Shown piece after piece: positions 19,994 to 29,483 of a stretch of 30,110 nt of DNA. The notes beneath the pieces were generated by a model. It made no database searches. It was not told the origin of the DNA and worked only from the letters and a program-made list of their open reading frames with translations. The stretch lies in contig KN884027.1 of the NCBI GenBank assembly GCA_000934455.1, positions 114,211 through 144,320 of the forward strand. The letters are read 5' to 3'. This DNA comes from Apostichopus parvimensis. Lineage: Eukaryota; Echinodermata; Holothuroidea; Aspidochirotida; Stichopodidae. A program made the translations under genes and the position numbers. Each line of letters begins with the position of its first letter. Within the stretch, counting starts at the first letter, position 1.

Positions 19994-21052
19994 GAGGCTT
20001 ACATCTTCCCCTCTCTTGGCAAGATCAGCCAGGTACTGAGGGAGATCCGCCATTCTGGGGGCAAATCCACCATAGTGGCCCCGCTGACCCTGGTTCGGGA
20101 AAAATTCTCCAGCTCCTCGCGGACACGCCGGCGATCCTGCCAGACACACCACATCTGTTGTCCCAGAGACAGGGGGCGCTGGCTCACCCAGACAGCAAGG
20201 GCCTACAATTAGTTGCCTGGAAATTGTCCGGTCTTCCCTCAGACAGAAAGGACTTTCGCCGCCAGAGGGAGAACAACCGTGGCGACTTACGTTTCCCGCC
20301 TACGGAGATTCAGAGTATGCCGAACAAGACAGACTCTGCCTACCATGGCCTCTCTAACCTCGATCGCTGACTCCTTACTCACACTGTTCCAAGAAGGGAA
20401 GCAGGTTTACGACGAATCGACGATCAAGAACTATCGTTCGGCTATTGCAGCCTTCCATCAGGGCTTCCTCTACGGCTCCACGCCAGGCAACAACGGCACG
20501 CCTTGACTAAGGCACCTTACGGTTTGTGGGGTGCGGATAGTTCCCGACCCCTCCTTCTTCGCCAAGAACCAGGTTCGGGCTCTCCTACCGGGAGATATCA
20601 TCCCAGAGATCAAGACCTTCTCTTTGATCCCCGAGGACAGACTATGGTTTCCTGTAAGGGCACTGAAGTGGTACCTCAACAGAACAAAAGATCTCTTGGG
20701 TACTTTGACATCCCTGTTCTTCCTCCCTCAAGTGCCTTACTCAGCAGCCTCGAAGGATACCTTGTCCCGCTGATTGGTGGAAACTATCCGCCCTCTGGCT
20801 ACAGGTCCAGGCAGATCTAGGGCTCATGACATTAGGGGTTTCACAGCTTCTACAGCCCTGTTCACAGGCTTTCGGATAGTAGACTTCTACAAGGCGGCGG
20901 CTTGGAAGACTCTGATCGCTTCGTCGCCTGCTACTTATCGGACACACTACAGGCCGATTCGGCTTTGGTCGCTCGGTGATGTGAGCTCCGGGGTCCCACC
21001 CCTCGGGCCTCCCACCATCGGGCAGTGCCACTCGGTGCTAATGTTGTGGGGA
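19994..21052 (+). pseudogene. DIRS tyrosine recombinase remnant
   Basis: From 19994 one frame reads EAYIFPSLGKISQVLREIRH, the linker typical of DIRS pol. It continues through TVATYVSRLRRFRV, ESTIKNYRSAIAAFHQG, VRIVPDPSFFAKNQVRALLP, FPVRALKWYLNRTK and RAHDIRGFTASTALFTG. The His-X2-Arg of the recombinase is at 20825-20836. The catalytic Tyr (FVACYLSDTLQAD) is TAC at 20932-20934, but in a different frame, so a frameshift separates them. In-frame stops occur near 20210, at 20504 and at 20771 (a Trp codon changed to TGA). About 60 codons that should carry the first catalytic Arg are missing around 20510-20540. It cannot be active. The end overlaps the internal complementary region. Confidence 0.85.
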
Positions 21053-21132
21053 GACAGGTAAGCAGGGAGCGAAGTAAATATGATAAAACTTACTGGTGTA
21101 TATATTTACGAGTGACCCGCTTACCTGTCTCC
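21034..21132. repeat. DIRS internal complementary region
   Basis: GGTGCTAATGTTGTGGGGAG through GCGAAGTAAAT complements the outer left terminal repeat (15930-15975). ATGATAAAACTTACTGGTGT through GCTTACCTGTCTCC complements the outer right terminal repeat (21668-21718). The two halves meet at about 21078-21082. In DIRS elements this region is thought to template restoration of the element ends on the circular intermediate. Confidence 0.92.
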
Positions 21133-21559
21133 ATTTCCCGCCACTCTCCCCCGAGGGAGGTGGGACACAGCCGGACGGGGGAGCTGTCGTTCGACCTGAC
21201 TCATGACTCCGCACGTTATCGTTATAGACATCGCCATCCACTGGTTCGCCTACGGCTCCTTGTCTATCGGTGAGTGCATGGTTTTCCTTACTTTGGTATC
21301 CAAGTTACAGTTTACCATCTAAGGTAGTAATGGCCTCGTTGTTTTTGTTCAATTAGGCCTCTGTTAGTTTAGGGGTAGGCACGCCTACGGGGTTACGGAG
21401 GGCGGCCCCCCGACTTCTCGGGTGGGTTCCCCCCCCTGCCTGGAGGCGTCAGCAGCTTTTGTTAGTGTAAGATTTTCTTCTCGGCGGGTGGCAGGGTTTG
21501 CCCGCCACCCCCCCCCAAGGTCGCGTCAGGGACCACTTTGGAAGGGAAGTGGTCTCATG
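21133..21559. other. DIRS 3' non-coding region
   Basis: Between the internal complementary region and the right terminal repeat. GC-rich, with C runs at 21428 and 21508. It has no coding frame with family similarity. Confidence 0.6.
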
Positions 21560-21718
21560 AGAAGGAAGGGCATTGACCGGAAATGGCCGGTCACTGAGGG
21601 TGCACAGTGTTAAAAGATTACCAGGGCATACTAGACACGGTAGAAAGAGGTGCTAATGTTGTTGGGAGACAGGTAAGCGGGTCACTCGTAAAAATATAAA
21701 CCAGTAAGTTTTATCATA
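21560..21718. repeat. DIRS right inverted terminal repeat
   Basis: It begins GAGAAGGAAGGGCATTGACC and ends AAGTTTTATCATA. It pairs with the left repeat over about 130 bp. The outer part (GTCACTCGTAAAAATATAAA and on) is specific to the right end and is matched by the second half of the internal complementary region. Confidence 0.9.
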
Positions 21719-23080
21719 CCAACCTACTGTACACATCTCTCCTTTAAGTGTATATTGAATAGTAACAGACCGGTCATTGTTAGGTTTTGGACCAAAAAAG
21801 ACCTAATTGTCCGAGGGACTACAGAAAAAAACCTTTAAAATTTGCCCAGCTGATCCTTTGGAGGAATTTGCCATAACAAGCCATGTGTACAACTAAAAAG
21901 AGATCCCATGAAAGTTCCATACTGACGTCGGTCAACCAAAAAAGCTACAAAGTTTTCAAAATTTCTTTGCATTCTTAATCCTTTGAAAATTACCAGCTCG
22001 GTAAATAAATCGTGCATTCACTTGTTACTAAACAAATGAAGTTGTCAGTACAATACACGTGATGTGTTGATCACCTACCGATTCCAGTGATATTTCAGTG
22101 GGGTAAGACTTGCAGTAATTAACAGCGAAAGGTTACTAGCCTTAGTTAGATCTTAGTATACTGTTATCTACAACAAGAATTGCAAACATTTTGAGTGGTT
22201 TCGTTGTCTGGGCACATCCACAAGAAGCATTAACTTTGATATCAAACCTAGATCTGGTTGACAGTATGCCTATGTTATCTGTTCAACATCCTGTGGATGG
22301 CGTTAACTTATCCGTAATTGACAGGAATTATCAAATTAATACCAGCCAATTGCGTTTCAAGTTAAACATTATCCTTTCATTTTGCTTTCTGTCATCGCTA
22401 AGAACGCCCCGACCCCCCGCCGTTTGCCACAAAGGCTACCCAATGAGATAACCTGCTACTATGCTTGTTATATCATGTGTATGTTTATAACTTTCTTCCA
22501 TATTATGTCTACAATCCAAAGTAAATCATATTGTTACTTGGAAGCTGCAGCATGATATATTATGTAATTTCAATATCTCATGTGTGATCAGTCATTACAA
22601 TAGGGTTAATGGAAATATTGTTTCCAATGACGATACAGATTCAAGCCGATCAATGCTAATAAAATTGATGGACTATGGTGCTGGACAGACAGTTTTGTAG
22701 TGGCTGAATGATTGAAGCCTAAGTCAATGAAACTGATGGCTACATACAAATTCATTTGAATCATAATACTAATCATATAGTAAACCATAGACAAAGTACT
22801 GTTTTAAGAATAGTCCAGACTAAAATTAGAACTACAGACAAAATCATTGAAAGGACAAAAAATTTAACCCAATTGTCAAAGTCCTATTGCTACAATACAT
22901 CATTTTTTTTTTTAAGTTTATCCGAATTCAAGTTGATTTTGCAATGAAAATGTTTAATTGTAAAGAAATACATAGGCTATTTTAGCCAAAGTGTGACTGA
23001 TAAATTTATGTACTGTAATCAGTATGAGAATAGAGCACACATGGTTGTCAGCTAAGAGTATAGCACTTGACTTTCACCAA
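21719..23080 (+). other. intron 1 of the Ig-like gene, after the DIRS element
   Basis: AT-rich intron. The open frames at 22191-22451 and 22756-22947 show no family motif or splice support. No transposon end is recognised up to about 23080. Confidence 0.5.
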
Positions 23081-23305
23081 GCGCATAGCCAGGGGGGCAG
23101 CGATGGGGGCGGTCACCTTCCCCCTCCCCAAATGAGAGAAGAGAAAAAAGGGGGACCATGAGCCGGGAGAATGTGGAGAACAACATAGAGAGATATATCA
23201 CCCAAAGTTTTAGAATTGTGGAAATTGCTCTCCCCCCACTCAGACTCTTTGCCCTCTCAGCCCGCCCCCCCCCTCCCCAGATGGAAAAGTCTGGTTATGC
23301 CACTG
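23081..23305. mobile_element. short element with imperfect inverted ends (CATAGCCAGG / CTGGTTATGCCACTG)
   Basis: The left end GCGCATAGCCAGGGGGGCAG and right end CTGGTTATGCCACTG are imperfect inverse copies. The interior is polypurine/polypyrimidine-rich, with G runs on the left and C runs on the right (23225-23280), so the halves are also partly complementary. It looks like a non-autonomous DNA transposon remnant. No target duplication is clear. Confidence 0.4.
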
Positions 23306-23517
23306 TCTAAATCATTTATTAAAATACAATTTTGCAAGCTTATGTTACATACAGCATGACAAATTTACAAGCTAAGCATTATGTTCAGTACACATGGAAG
23401 AAAAACTCTGGGAGAAATTTCCAAGGTCTGTGTAAGAAAATTCTGTGTTAAGAGGAACCTGATTATAGAGATATCTGCGATTTATATTTCATCATGATAA
23501 TATTGTTATATTTTCAG

Positions 23518-23853
23518 ATAAGGTTCAGATGACTGTGATGTCATTCAAGTCAAAAGATGCTGGATCTGATTCTACTCCTCTTCCTCACTTTGAGTGTTAT
23601 CTTGGAGCAGGAGATGATGATGCAGCTGTGACTTCAATTAGAGCTTATGACACAAGAAGTAGCTTTGATCCCAATGGTCATCCTGTCTCCACAGTGAGTG
23701 GTACCATGATCTCAGGCCTTCCTGCAAACACAGCTGGATATTCTGTTTCCATTACCGGTGTTAATAACATTGCATTTGGTGCTTTCAATTGTACAGCAAT
23801 GAAGGCTGATAGAGAGGATACTACCATCTTGACTATCTTCCTGCATGCTGAGG
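23518..23853 (+). CDS. Ig-like domain exon of the signal-peptide gene
   Basis: A 336-base exon between acceptor TATATTTTCAG and donor GTGAGT at 23854. It opens and ends in phase 1, the classic symmetric exon of Ig-family domains. It reads DKVQMTVMSFKSKD, then PLPHFECYLGAGDDD, SSFDPNGHPVSTVSG, ISGLPANTAGYSVSITG and AFGAFNCTAMKADRED, and ends with the hydrophobic strand TTILTIFLHAE. Two Cys (FECY and FNCT) lie 64 residues apart, as in a V-type Ig fold, and NCT is a possible N-glycosylation site. It joins the signal-peptide exon in frame. From memory, single Ig-like domains of this kind occur at the N-terminus of echinoderm receptor tyrosine phosphatases and Tie-like receptors, but I could not check this. 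Confidence 0.8.
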
Positions 23854-24125
23854 GTGAGTTTAATAAATTAAGCTCAAATACACAAAATCTGTTCCAAATT
23901 TGACTGTGTTTTTGTAACAATGAATTTGTTTCTATCTCTGTATAGTCAGGTGGGGTAAAAAAAATAAAAAATTACCTAAAGTTTGATATAACAAGAGATA
24001 CATTTATGATTTTCATCATTTTTTATTCTTTTCAACTGGCAAGTAGGAACGTCTTCTGACATAACTGGAAGAAATTTTGTTTTTGCAAAGAATGAATACA
24101 AAATTTGAAAAAACATTGTTTTTTA

Positions 24126-24173
24126 TACCCCCATTTGTACCCATTTTTGGGGTACAAAAACTTTGTGGGGGTA
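24126..24173. repeat. nested inverted repeats near the left end of the outer element
   Basis: Outer arms TACCCCCA (24126-24133) and TGGGGGTA (24166-24173) enclose inner arms TTTGTACCC (24134-24142) and GGGTACAAA (24150-24158). Both pairs are exact. Together they can form one long interrupted stem. Confidence 0.8.
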
Positions 24174-24771
24174 AACAAAAACAACGTTCTTATAATAGAA
24201 TATAGTTCTAGAAAATTGAGCAAGTCAAATTGTATGAATGAAAATCCATTTTCCTGGTCTTTCTGTGTAGATCAATGTATGTTGTAACGACCGACCGTGT
24301 GCATTTCTGCAACATGGTTCCTTGCCATTTCACCGTCTAAATAGTATGGTGTCGACTTTGAAACATAAACATTTTTTGGTATGTTTCCTTCTATGTTTGG
24401 TATACAACTGATATGTGTAACATGTTCAATATAAACATTGTCAAAACATTGATATTAGATATTTGTAGGTCTATATGGTATTTGTAATGTCTATAGCTCG
24501 TTCGTTGATCAAGTAAATGACAAAATGCATGAATTTTAAAGCTCCTTCATAAAATTGTTAGGAGTTAAAATATCTGAAAGTTAGACTATATGTATAAATG
24601 ACAAGGTGATCCACTTCATGGTGAGTGTTATAACTATAAACATGGAAATAAGGAAACCTTGTATTGTGAACAATATGAATGTCTGTAAAATGCTGTAAGC
24701 CATATATGCTACTGTATACCAACCAGATATAATTACAGTGGTGTTCCGTCGAGGTTGACACGACCGTCCGG

Positions 24772-24850
24772 ACGCGACGTTTTCAGACGTTTCCAGACAC
24801 TTTAGGACACTTTAGGACGTTTTCTGACACCTCCGGACGGTCGGACGCTT
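24772..24850. repeat. left subterminal decamer-like repeats
   Basis: GACGTTTTCAGACGTTTCC, then AGACACTTTAGGACACTTT and AGGACGTTTTCTGACAC: repeated words of about 10-12 bp of the form (G/A)GAC(G/A)(C)TTT. The same words fill the right subterminal zone in the same, not inverted, orientation. Confidence 0.8.
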
Positions 24851-24987
24851 TTGTACATTTTACACCAACAATATTCACTTTTAATCCGGACGGAACATGC
24901 GGTTTACTGCCTACTTTTTCACACCAGATTAAATCGATCTTCTCAGTTTGTTACAATAGAATTTACAATGGTGATATGTCCGATTCT

Positions 24988-25194
24988 GTCCGATAATCCG
25001 GACGTTTTTAGCCTGACTCAAAGTAACAAAACAGTAAGGATTGCAGAGGCAAGAACCCTTTCATTTCATAAAAGCGTCATGTGTCCGATAATCCGGACGC
25101 TTAAAGCTAAACTATGTTTCTATTCAAAAGCGATTTTAGAGGCAGTTCTCATACCAGCTCGGAAATCGTCTGAATCCGTCCGATAATACGGACG
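24988..25194. repeat. three palindromic GTCCG-N6-CGGAC motifs at 95-bp spacing
   Basis: GTCCGATAATCCGGAC starts at 24988 and 25083, and GTCCGATAATACGGAC at 25178, each exactly 95 bases after the previous one. In the third copy the arms extend to CCGTCCG/CGGACGG. Intervening DNA is only weakly alike (for example AGAGGCA in two intervals). A related TAATCCGGACGG lies at 24882. Confidence 0.9.
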
Positions 25195-25984
25195 GAATAA
25201 TCTATCAGTACAGGGTAGTATTTCTGCTACGAACAAAATCAAAGGTGATACAAGTTTGAACATAAAATTGCTGCGAAGAAATATATTGAAATAACTTCGT
25301 GTTTTGACGAAAGCGTGCAATTTACAACAACTATTTACTACAACTATGCTGGTGCTGAGTGGCTCCGTTCAACAAAAATATCGTTTTACCTAGGCTCCAA
25401 ACATCGGCCAAAACATTTTCAAAACAACGGTACACATGAAGTAATCCAATAAATCCCAGACTGAAAACGAATATAAATACACTACAGCATCGTTACTTAA
25501 ATTATTTACCACTGCCGATACAACCGAAAATGTTTAAGATGCAACACGGAGATCCAGATGGAACCTGTAATTATTTTAACATACCTTCAATGTTTTAACA
25601 TGTCACTCCCGTAGCTTCTTAAAAGTTTCAAAACTTTTAACTGATAATGCCGCGCGTTCCGCAATTCCCAGACACACAAGGCGCCACGAAATGTAACACT
25701 GTTCAAAATGTCCGAAACATCAGAGAGTACTCGTAATACGCAGATGTTACGAAAGTTTTACCCTACGTTAAAGTGTATTTTTTCTCACAGTTCAATCGTC
25801 CGGTTATTTTCCTTTATTTTCCCGTTAATGGTTATCAAAGTTTTTTGTTGTTTTTTTGACAATAAGTAAATGTTATTCGCAAAATTAAAACATTTTGAGA
25901 AACAAACCCCAGGAACATAAAATCTCGCTGTTCGCGGGCCGCGCACATACTTGTACTTCCAGGGTAAAGCTCGTTGCTGCAAAG

Positions 25985-26205
25985 GTTGAGCTCACACGCG
26001 CTAAGCAAGGTACCTGGGAGACTGCTTGAGTCACCCCTCCTGTGGCCTCCTCTCTTACGAAACGATTAATATAGTGTTGCAAGTTTTCCTGGCAGTTTGC
26101 CAAGTTTGTAACAATGCCTTGTTAGGTCAGAATGGAATGCAAATTAACAGGTGTCAGGCTTGTGAGCAGAAACCAGTACATGACCTAGATTTCCAGGGTA
26201 GTCAA
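25985..26205 (-). repeat. inverted relative of the 17.4-17.95 kb repeat
   Basis: Reverse-complement reading of 25985-26104 follows the 116-bp unit at 17820-17945: CTTGGCAAACTGCCAGGAAA, a TTGTTAAGAG-like block, a (G)TCACC block and GTGAGCTCAACCTT. Directly downstream, 26165-26205 matches 17420-17452 in plus orientation. It sits within the inner DNA transposon. Confidence 0.7.
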
Positions 26206-27309
26206 TTCTGCGCGCCTGCAGTTGGGATATTTGGTGATCACGTTTTTGTACGCATGACATGGGAAAACGAAAACCTCAAATGAAACTTAATGTTGGAATA
26301 CGTGGATTTTACTCTTCTGATGTTCGTTTACAAGTGGTTATTATAATGTCAAGTTGAATGGAGCTGGTAAGCATCTTAGCGCCAATTTATACAGTATTGT
26401 GCTCGAACACTTTTGTCATGGCCAATCAGTCTGTGGATCCTAAATGTTTTTTATTTGGCAAACGGACATTCAAGAAAAGAAGTCATGCAATTGGAATTTT
26501 TTTTCCCTACATTCTAAGAAGTATAAGTTGTTTTTACGTAACACCTCTTTTTTGTTCAAAGTTTTGTTTTATAGCATAGGCCTACTGTACTCGAATCAAC
26601 TGAGGGAGAACAGAATGTTCAAAGAAGGAAAATGTCAATAATACATATTTTCATATGAAAGGTCCGCCGTTTTGCGGCAACCGCTCTGCCTCTTTCAATA
26701 CATATTTTCTAACTACACATTTCTTGCGACAAAGAATTACCATACGTTTCTTAATTGTAGATAATATTCCACTCTGAATGTTTATGACAAGATCGAGTTT
26801 ATCATCGATTGTGAACTTTCAGCATATCGATAAAGTTCCCGATTATTCGCATTGCTTAATTTTCGCGATGAATTGATTTTATCACCTTATATTGCAGCTT
26901 CAATTTCGTTAAACTGTATCCTAGTAACCTTTAAAATCTCAATTTATAGGCACAGAGCTTCGTCCGTGTCTCATGTCAAAATGGAAGAGACGGTACTTTA
27001 CCATCTCGCGGGGGAATCGAACTTTGAACTTAGCATGTTTCTAATAATATTTATCTTGTAAACGAAAAGTGCTGTATGTATTAAGCGATATTATATTGTC
27101 GTATCCATCTGACAGGGGAAAAATGTGCCTTGCTAGCTGTAAGCCTCAAAATAGTAAATGATAGTGAGTAAATATTTCTGCACAGAGTTTTGTCAGTGAA
27201 CTTGTAATCCTAACAGACTATTGTTAGCACGCTGATGAATCGTCGCGGCCGTGTGACCGCAAATGCTCTAGATAAACACTCCACTCTTTTGTTACATTTG
27301 GGCAAGTAA

Positions 27310-27460
27310 ACTTTACATCGGACGTTTTCGGACACTTTTGGCTTTGAATACTGGGTATGACGGTTTTTTTTCTAACCGGACGCTTGGACGGAACCAGACA
27401 GTTCCGGACACTTTCAGACGTTTTCAGACGTTTTCGGACGTTTTCGGACGTTTTGAAATC
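27310..27460. repeat. right subterminal decamer repeats
   Basis: CGGACGTTTTCGGACACTTT at the start, then CAGACGTTTTCAGACG and CGGACGTTTTCGGACGTTTT just before the right terminal repeat: an almost exact 10-bp period over at least five units at 27405-27455. A central piece (27330-27400) is less regular. Confidence 0.85.
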
Positions 27461-27496
27461 GGACGACTAGGTCAACCTCGACGGAACACCACTGTA

Positions 27497-28430
27497 CCCA
27501 TATAAAATATAGGCCTAAGCTGATTATCATTCCATGGCTACAGTTTCTTGTATAACCTACTGATGTACATAACTTTTAAAGTGGTCCGTTATATGATACA
27601 TGAGGGTTGCAAATGGAGTATGTATTGTTTTAATTCAGTAGGGCAGACACTGACATCCCCAAAAGGCAACATTTTATGACGATTATGATTATTCCATCAT
27701 CAATCACCGCCCCCCCCCCACCAGCTTCCCTCCAGTCCTGACGACCCTCCTAATATATACCAGCCTAATTTAGAATTATCTTAGGCCTAAACACGCCTAG
27801 AATTTAAGCTACCCCAGTCTCAAATGCTAAGCTAATGATGTTCCAGCCTTTTAGGGTCTAGCCTGTTCTCTTGTGCTATTCTCATTGTGTTAGGCTACCA
27901 AAGTATTTAACATAAAGGCTAACTGCATATGGACCCTCCCCATTTTTATGGTAAATATCAATAAAAAATAATTACAACAATGAGATTCTTTGTCTTGAAC
28001 ACTTTTTACAGTAGATGACAGATATTGGGGTAAACAAAAACAACTGTGGGGTAAATAAACACTAGTTTTTTTTAACCCCATTCACACACTTTCTTTGGGT
28101 AAAAACAAGCAAGGTGATTCTGGCACATGTGAAAATAGAGGGGTTAGTTGCATTGTAAATTACATCTTGAAGAGACATCATCCAATGTGAAAAAAACTGT
28201 ATTTAGGAACTTGGCATCATTCATAGGTTTTATGGAATAAAAAGTTTCGTAGGAGTTGTGCGAGTTCAAAATTGTCAATTTCCAGGTTAGCAGGTTCAAA
28301 GTTCCAGTGCTCAGCAGAGGGGGTAGTTATTGGTCCACAAAATATGTTACAAGCAACTACAGACAAGTTTAAATTCCACTTCTCCTGGCCTACAGGGGGG
28401 TTGTTCTTTTTTACCCCAACTACCCCCTTG
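27497..28430. other. right part of the outer element, non-coding
   Basis: It holds a C-run at 27711, TAGGCCTA words, and several GGGGTAAA/TTTACCCC words near 28030-28440 that belong to the outer transposon. No reading frame with family similarity is seen. Confidence 0.5.
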
Positions 28431-28721
28431 TTTTTTTACCCCACTTGACTATATGTAAGTGTATACCCTACAATAATTATACAACCTATTAAAACAGTTA
28501 AGGCTAAAGTAAACACCACAGAATGATCACACTCATAATATCATAGCTAATTGATGGAGTGCAGAAGCAATGCATTAATGGAATCAGTCAAAAAATATGG
28601 GGCAAAATTAGTTTCCATAAATAGAATAGCAATGAACTAAAAAAGGTACTAAACTATAGAGAAATATGGAAATCACTTATCCATTGGCAATAGCCAATTC
28701 GTTTTATATGTGATCTTGCAG

Positions 28722-28879
28722 AGGCACCGTTTGTTTGCGAGAGCTACCAAGAAGTTTGTCTGGAAGCCATGCTCATTAGCACCAGCTATGCATTATCTGC
28801 CAATACAATACCTCCCATTCAAGCTAAGAGCGCTCTCAATGGTTTGACCGTCCTGGTACACATCCTTGTCTACGTGTAA
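28722..28879 (+). CDS. possible last exon of the Ig-like gene
   Basis: After acceptor TGATCTTGCAG the sequence continues the Ig exon in phase 1. It starts EAPFVCESYQEVCLEAM, then LISTSYALSANTIPPIQ and AKSALNGLTVLVHILVYV, with TAA at 28877-28879. The three exons total 603 bases, or 200 residues and a stop. The tail ends in a short hydrophobic run after small residues (SALNG), which could be a weak lipid-anchor signal or a short membrane stretch. Alternatively a donor inside the exon (for example GTAAAT at 28876, or GTACAC at 28856) leads on to further exons of a longer receptor. AATAAA follows at 29096-29101. Confidence 0.45.
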
Positions 28880-29483
28880 ATACCGTAAACAGAAATACTA
28901 CTAAACATATAGCTGTTTATGACCGACACAGAGTCTGAACGAATAGACTAAACAAACCCTCAAATGTGTTCAAAGTTGAAAATGTACTCTACCATCTTCG
29001 ATGACAAAGCAGGAACAAAAACAATTTTGTCTTTTTGTGTGTGTGTTGTTGCTCAGCATGTCTACTAAGCCCAATTAAATGTATTGTATAGCAAAAATAA
29101 ATCAAACATGGACATCTCAAAACTATGCATTATTCACTGAAATCACTTTCCCTATAGCCTGATCACACATGACACACATGCAAGACCTCTACTGTGTATT
29201 TGCGATTTCATGTGCTAAGCATATCCACCGATGAACTCATCTTCGTCAATTATATGCATACATGCACAGTACCAGCAGTAGGCCATGATGTAAACTACAT
29301 GAGCACTTTATCTTCATGGACCTTCATCTTCATGGACCTTCATCATATAATGTGGCTTATTATTTTATAATACTGTATGACAATACTTGCACAAACAACA
29401 TTTGTAAGATCATTTTGTTTATTTGTTAATTCAACGGCTTCTAAATCATGTAGCAATTGCCACAATACTAAATTTCGTGGGAT
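28880..29483 (+). other. possible 3' untranslated region and intergenic DNA
   Basis: An AATAAA at 29096-29101 lies about 220 bases past the TAA. A 15-bp direct repeat, ATCTTCATGGACCTTC-like, sits at 29311-29345. Nothing else is supported. Confidence 0.4.

Larger units (their letters stand above)
15930..21718 (+). mobile_element. DIRS-like tyrosine-recombinase retroelement, decayed and interrupted
   Basis: The ends are inverted copies of about 140-150 bp (15930-16070 and 21560-21718). At 21034-21132, just past the recombinase, lies an internal complementary region. Its first half is the complement of the outer left end and its second half the complement of the outer right end, joined at GAAGTAAATATGATAAAAC. 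This layout is diagnostic of DIRS1-type elements, which replicate through a circular intermediate and integrate with a tyrosine recombinase, leaving no target duplication. Contents in order are a gag-like ORF, a break with foreign inserts and the N gap, an RNase H remnant, a recombinase remnant and a 3' leader. No reverse transcriptase core is visible. It lies in the Ig-like gene's first intron in the same orientation. Confidence 0.9.
24736..27494. mobile_element. inner DNA transposon with perfect 24-bp terminal inverted repeats and TA flanks
   Basis: The left end CAGTGGTGTTCCGTCGAGG... (24736-24759) is matched exactly in inverse at 27471-27494. TA lies on both sides (24734-24735 and 27495-27496), which fits a Tc1/mariner-type TA duplication. 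No transposase frame is present. Subterminal zones carry about 10-bp GGACGTTTTC/AGACGTTTTC-type repeats at both ends and three GTCCG-N6-CGGAC palindromes at 24988, 25083 and 25178. It is nested in the outer element 23941-28453 and itself contains the fragment at 25985-26205. Confidence 0.75.
23941..28453. mobile_element. outer inverted-repeat DNA element in intron 2 (host of a nested element)
   Basis: TATAGTCAGGTGGGGTAAAA at 23941 is the inverse of TTTTACCCCACTTGACTATA at 28434-28453, with one mismatch. The ends abut TA/TATA. Subterminal GGGGTAAA(C/A)AAAA and TTTTTACCCC words recur inside both ends (24125-24180, 28030-28105, 28400-28440). Removing the nested element (24736-27494) leaves about 1.75 kb without a transposase frame, so it is non-autonomous or decayed. 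Confidence 0.6.

Noticed and set aside
24851-25186. 111-codon frame as a transposase of the inner element
   Set aside because: No DDE or helix-turn-helix pattern is seen, and the frame overlaps the palindrome array.
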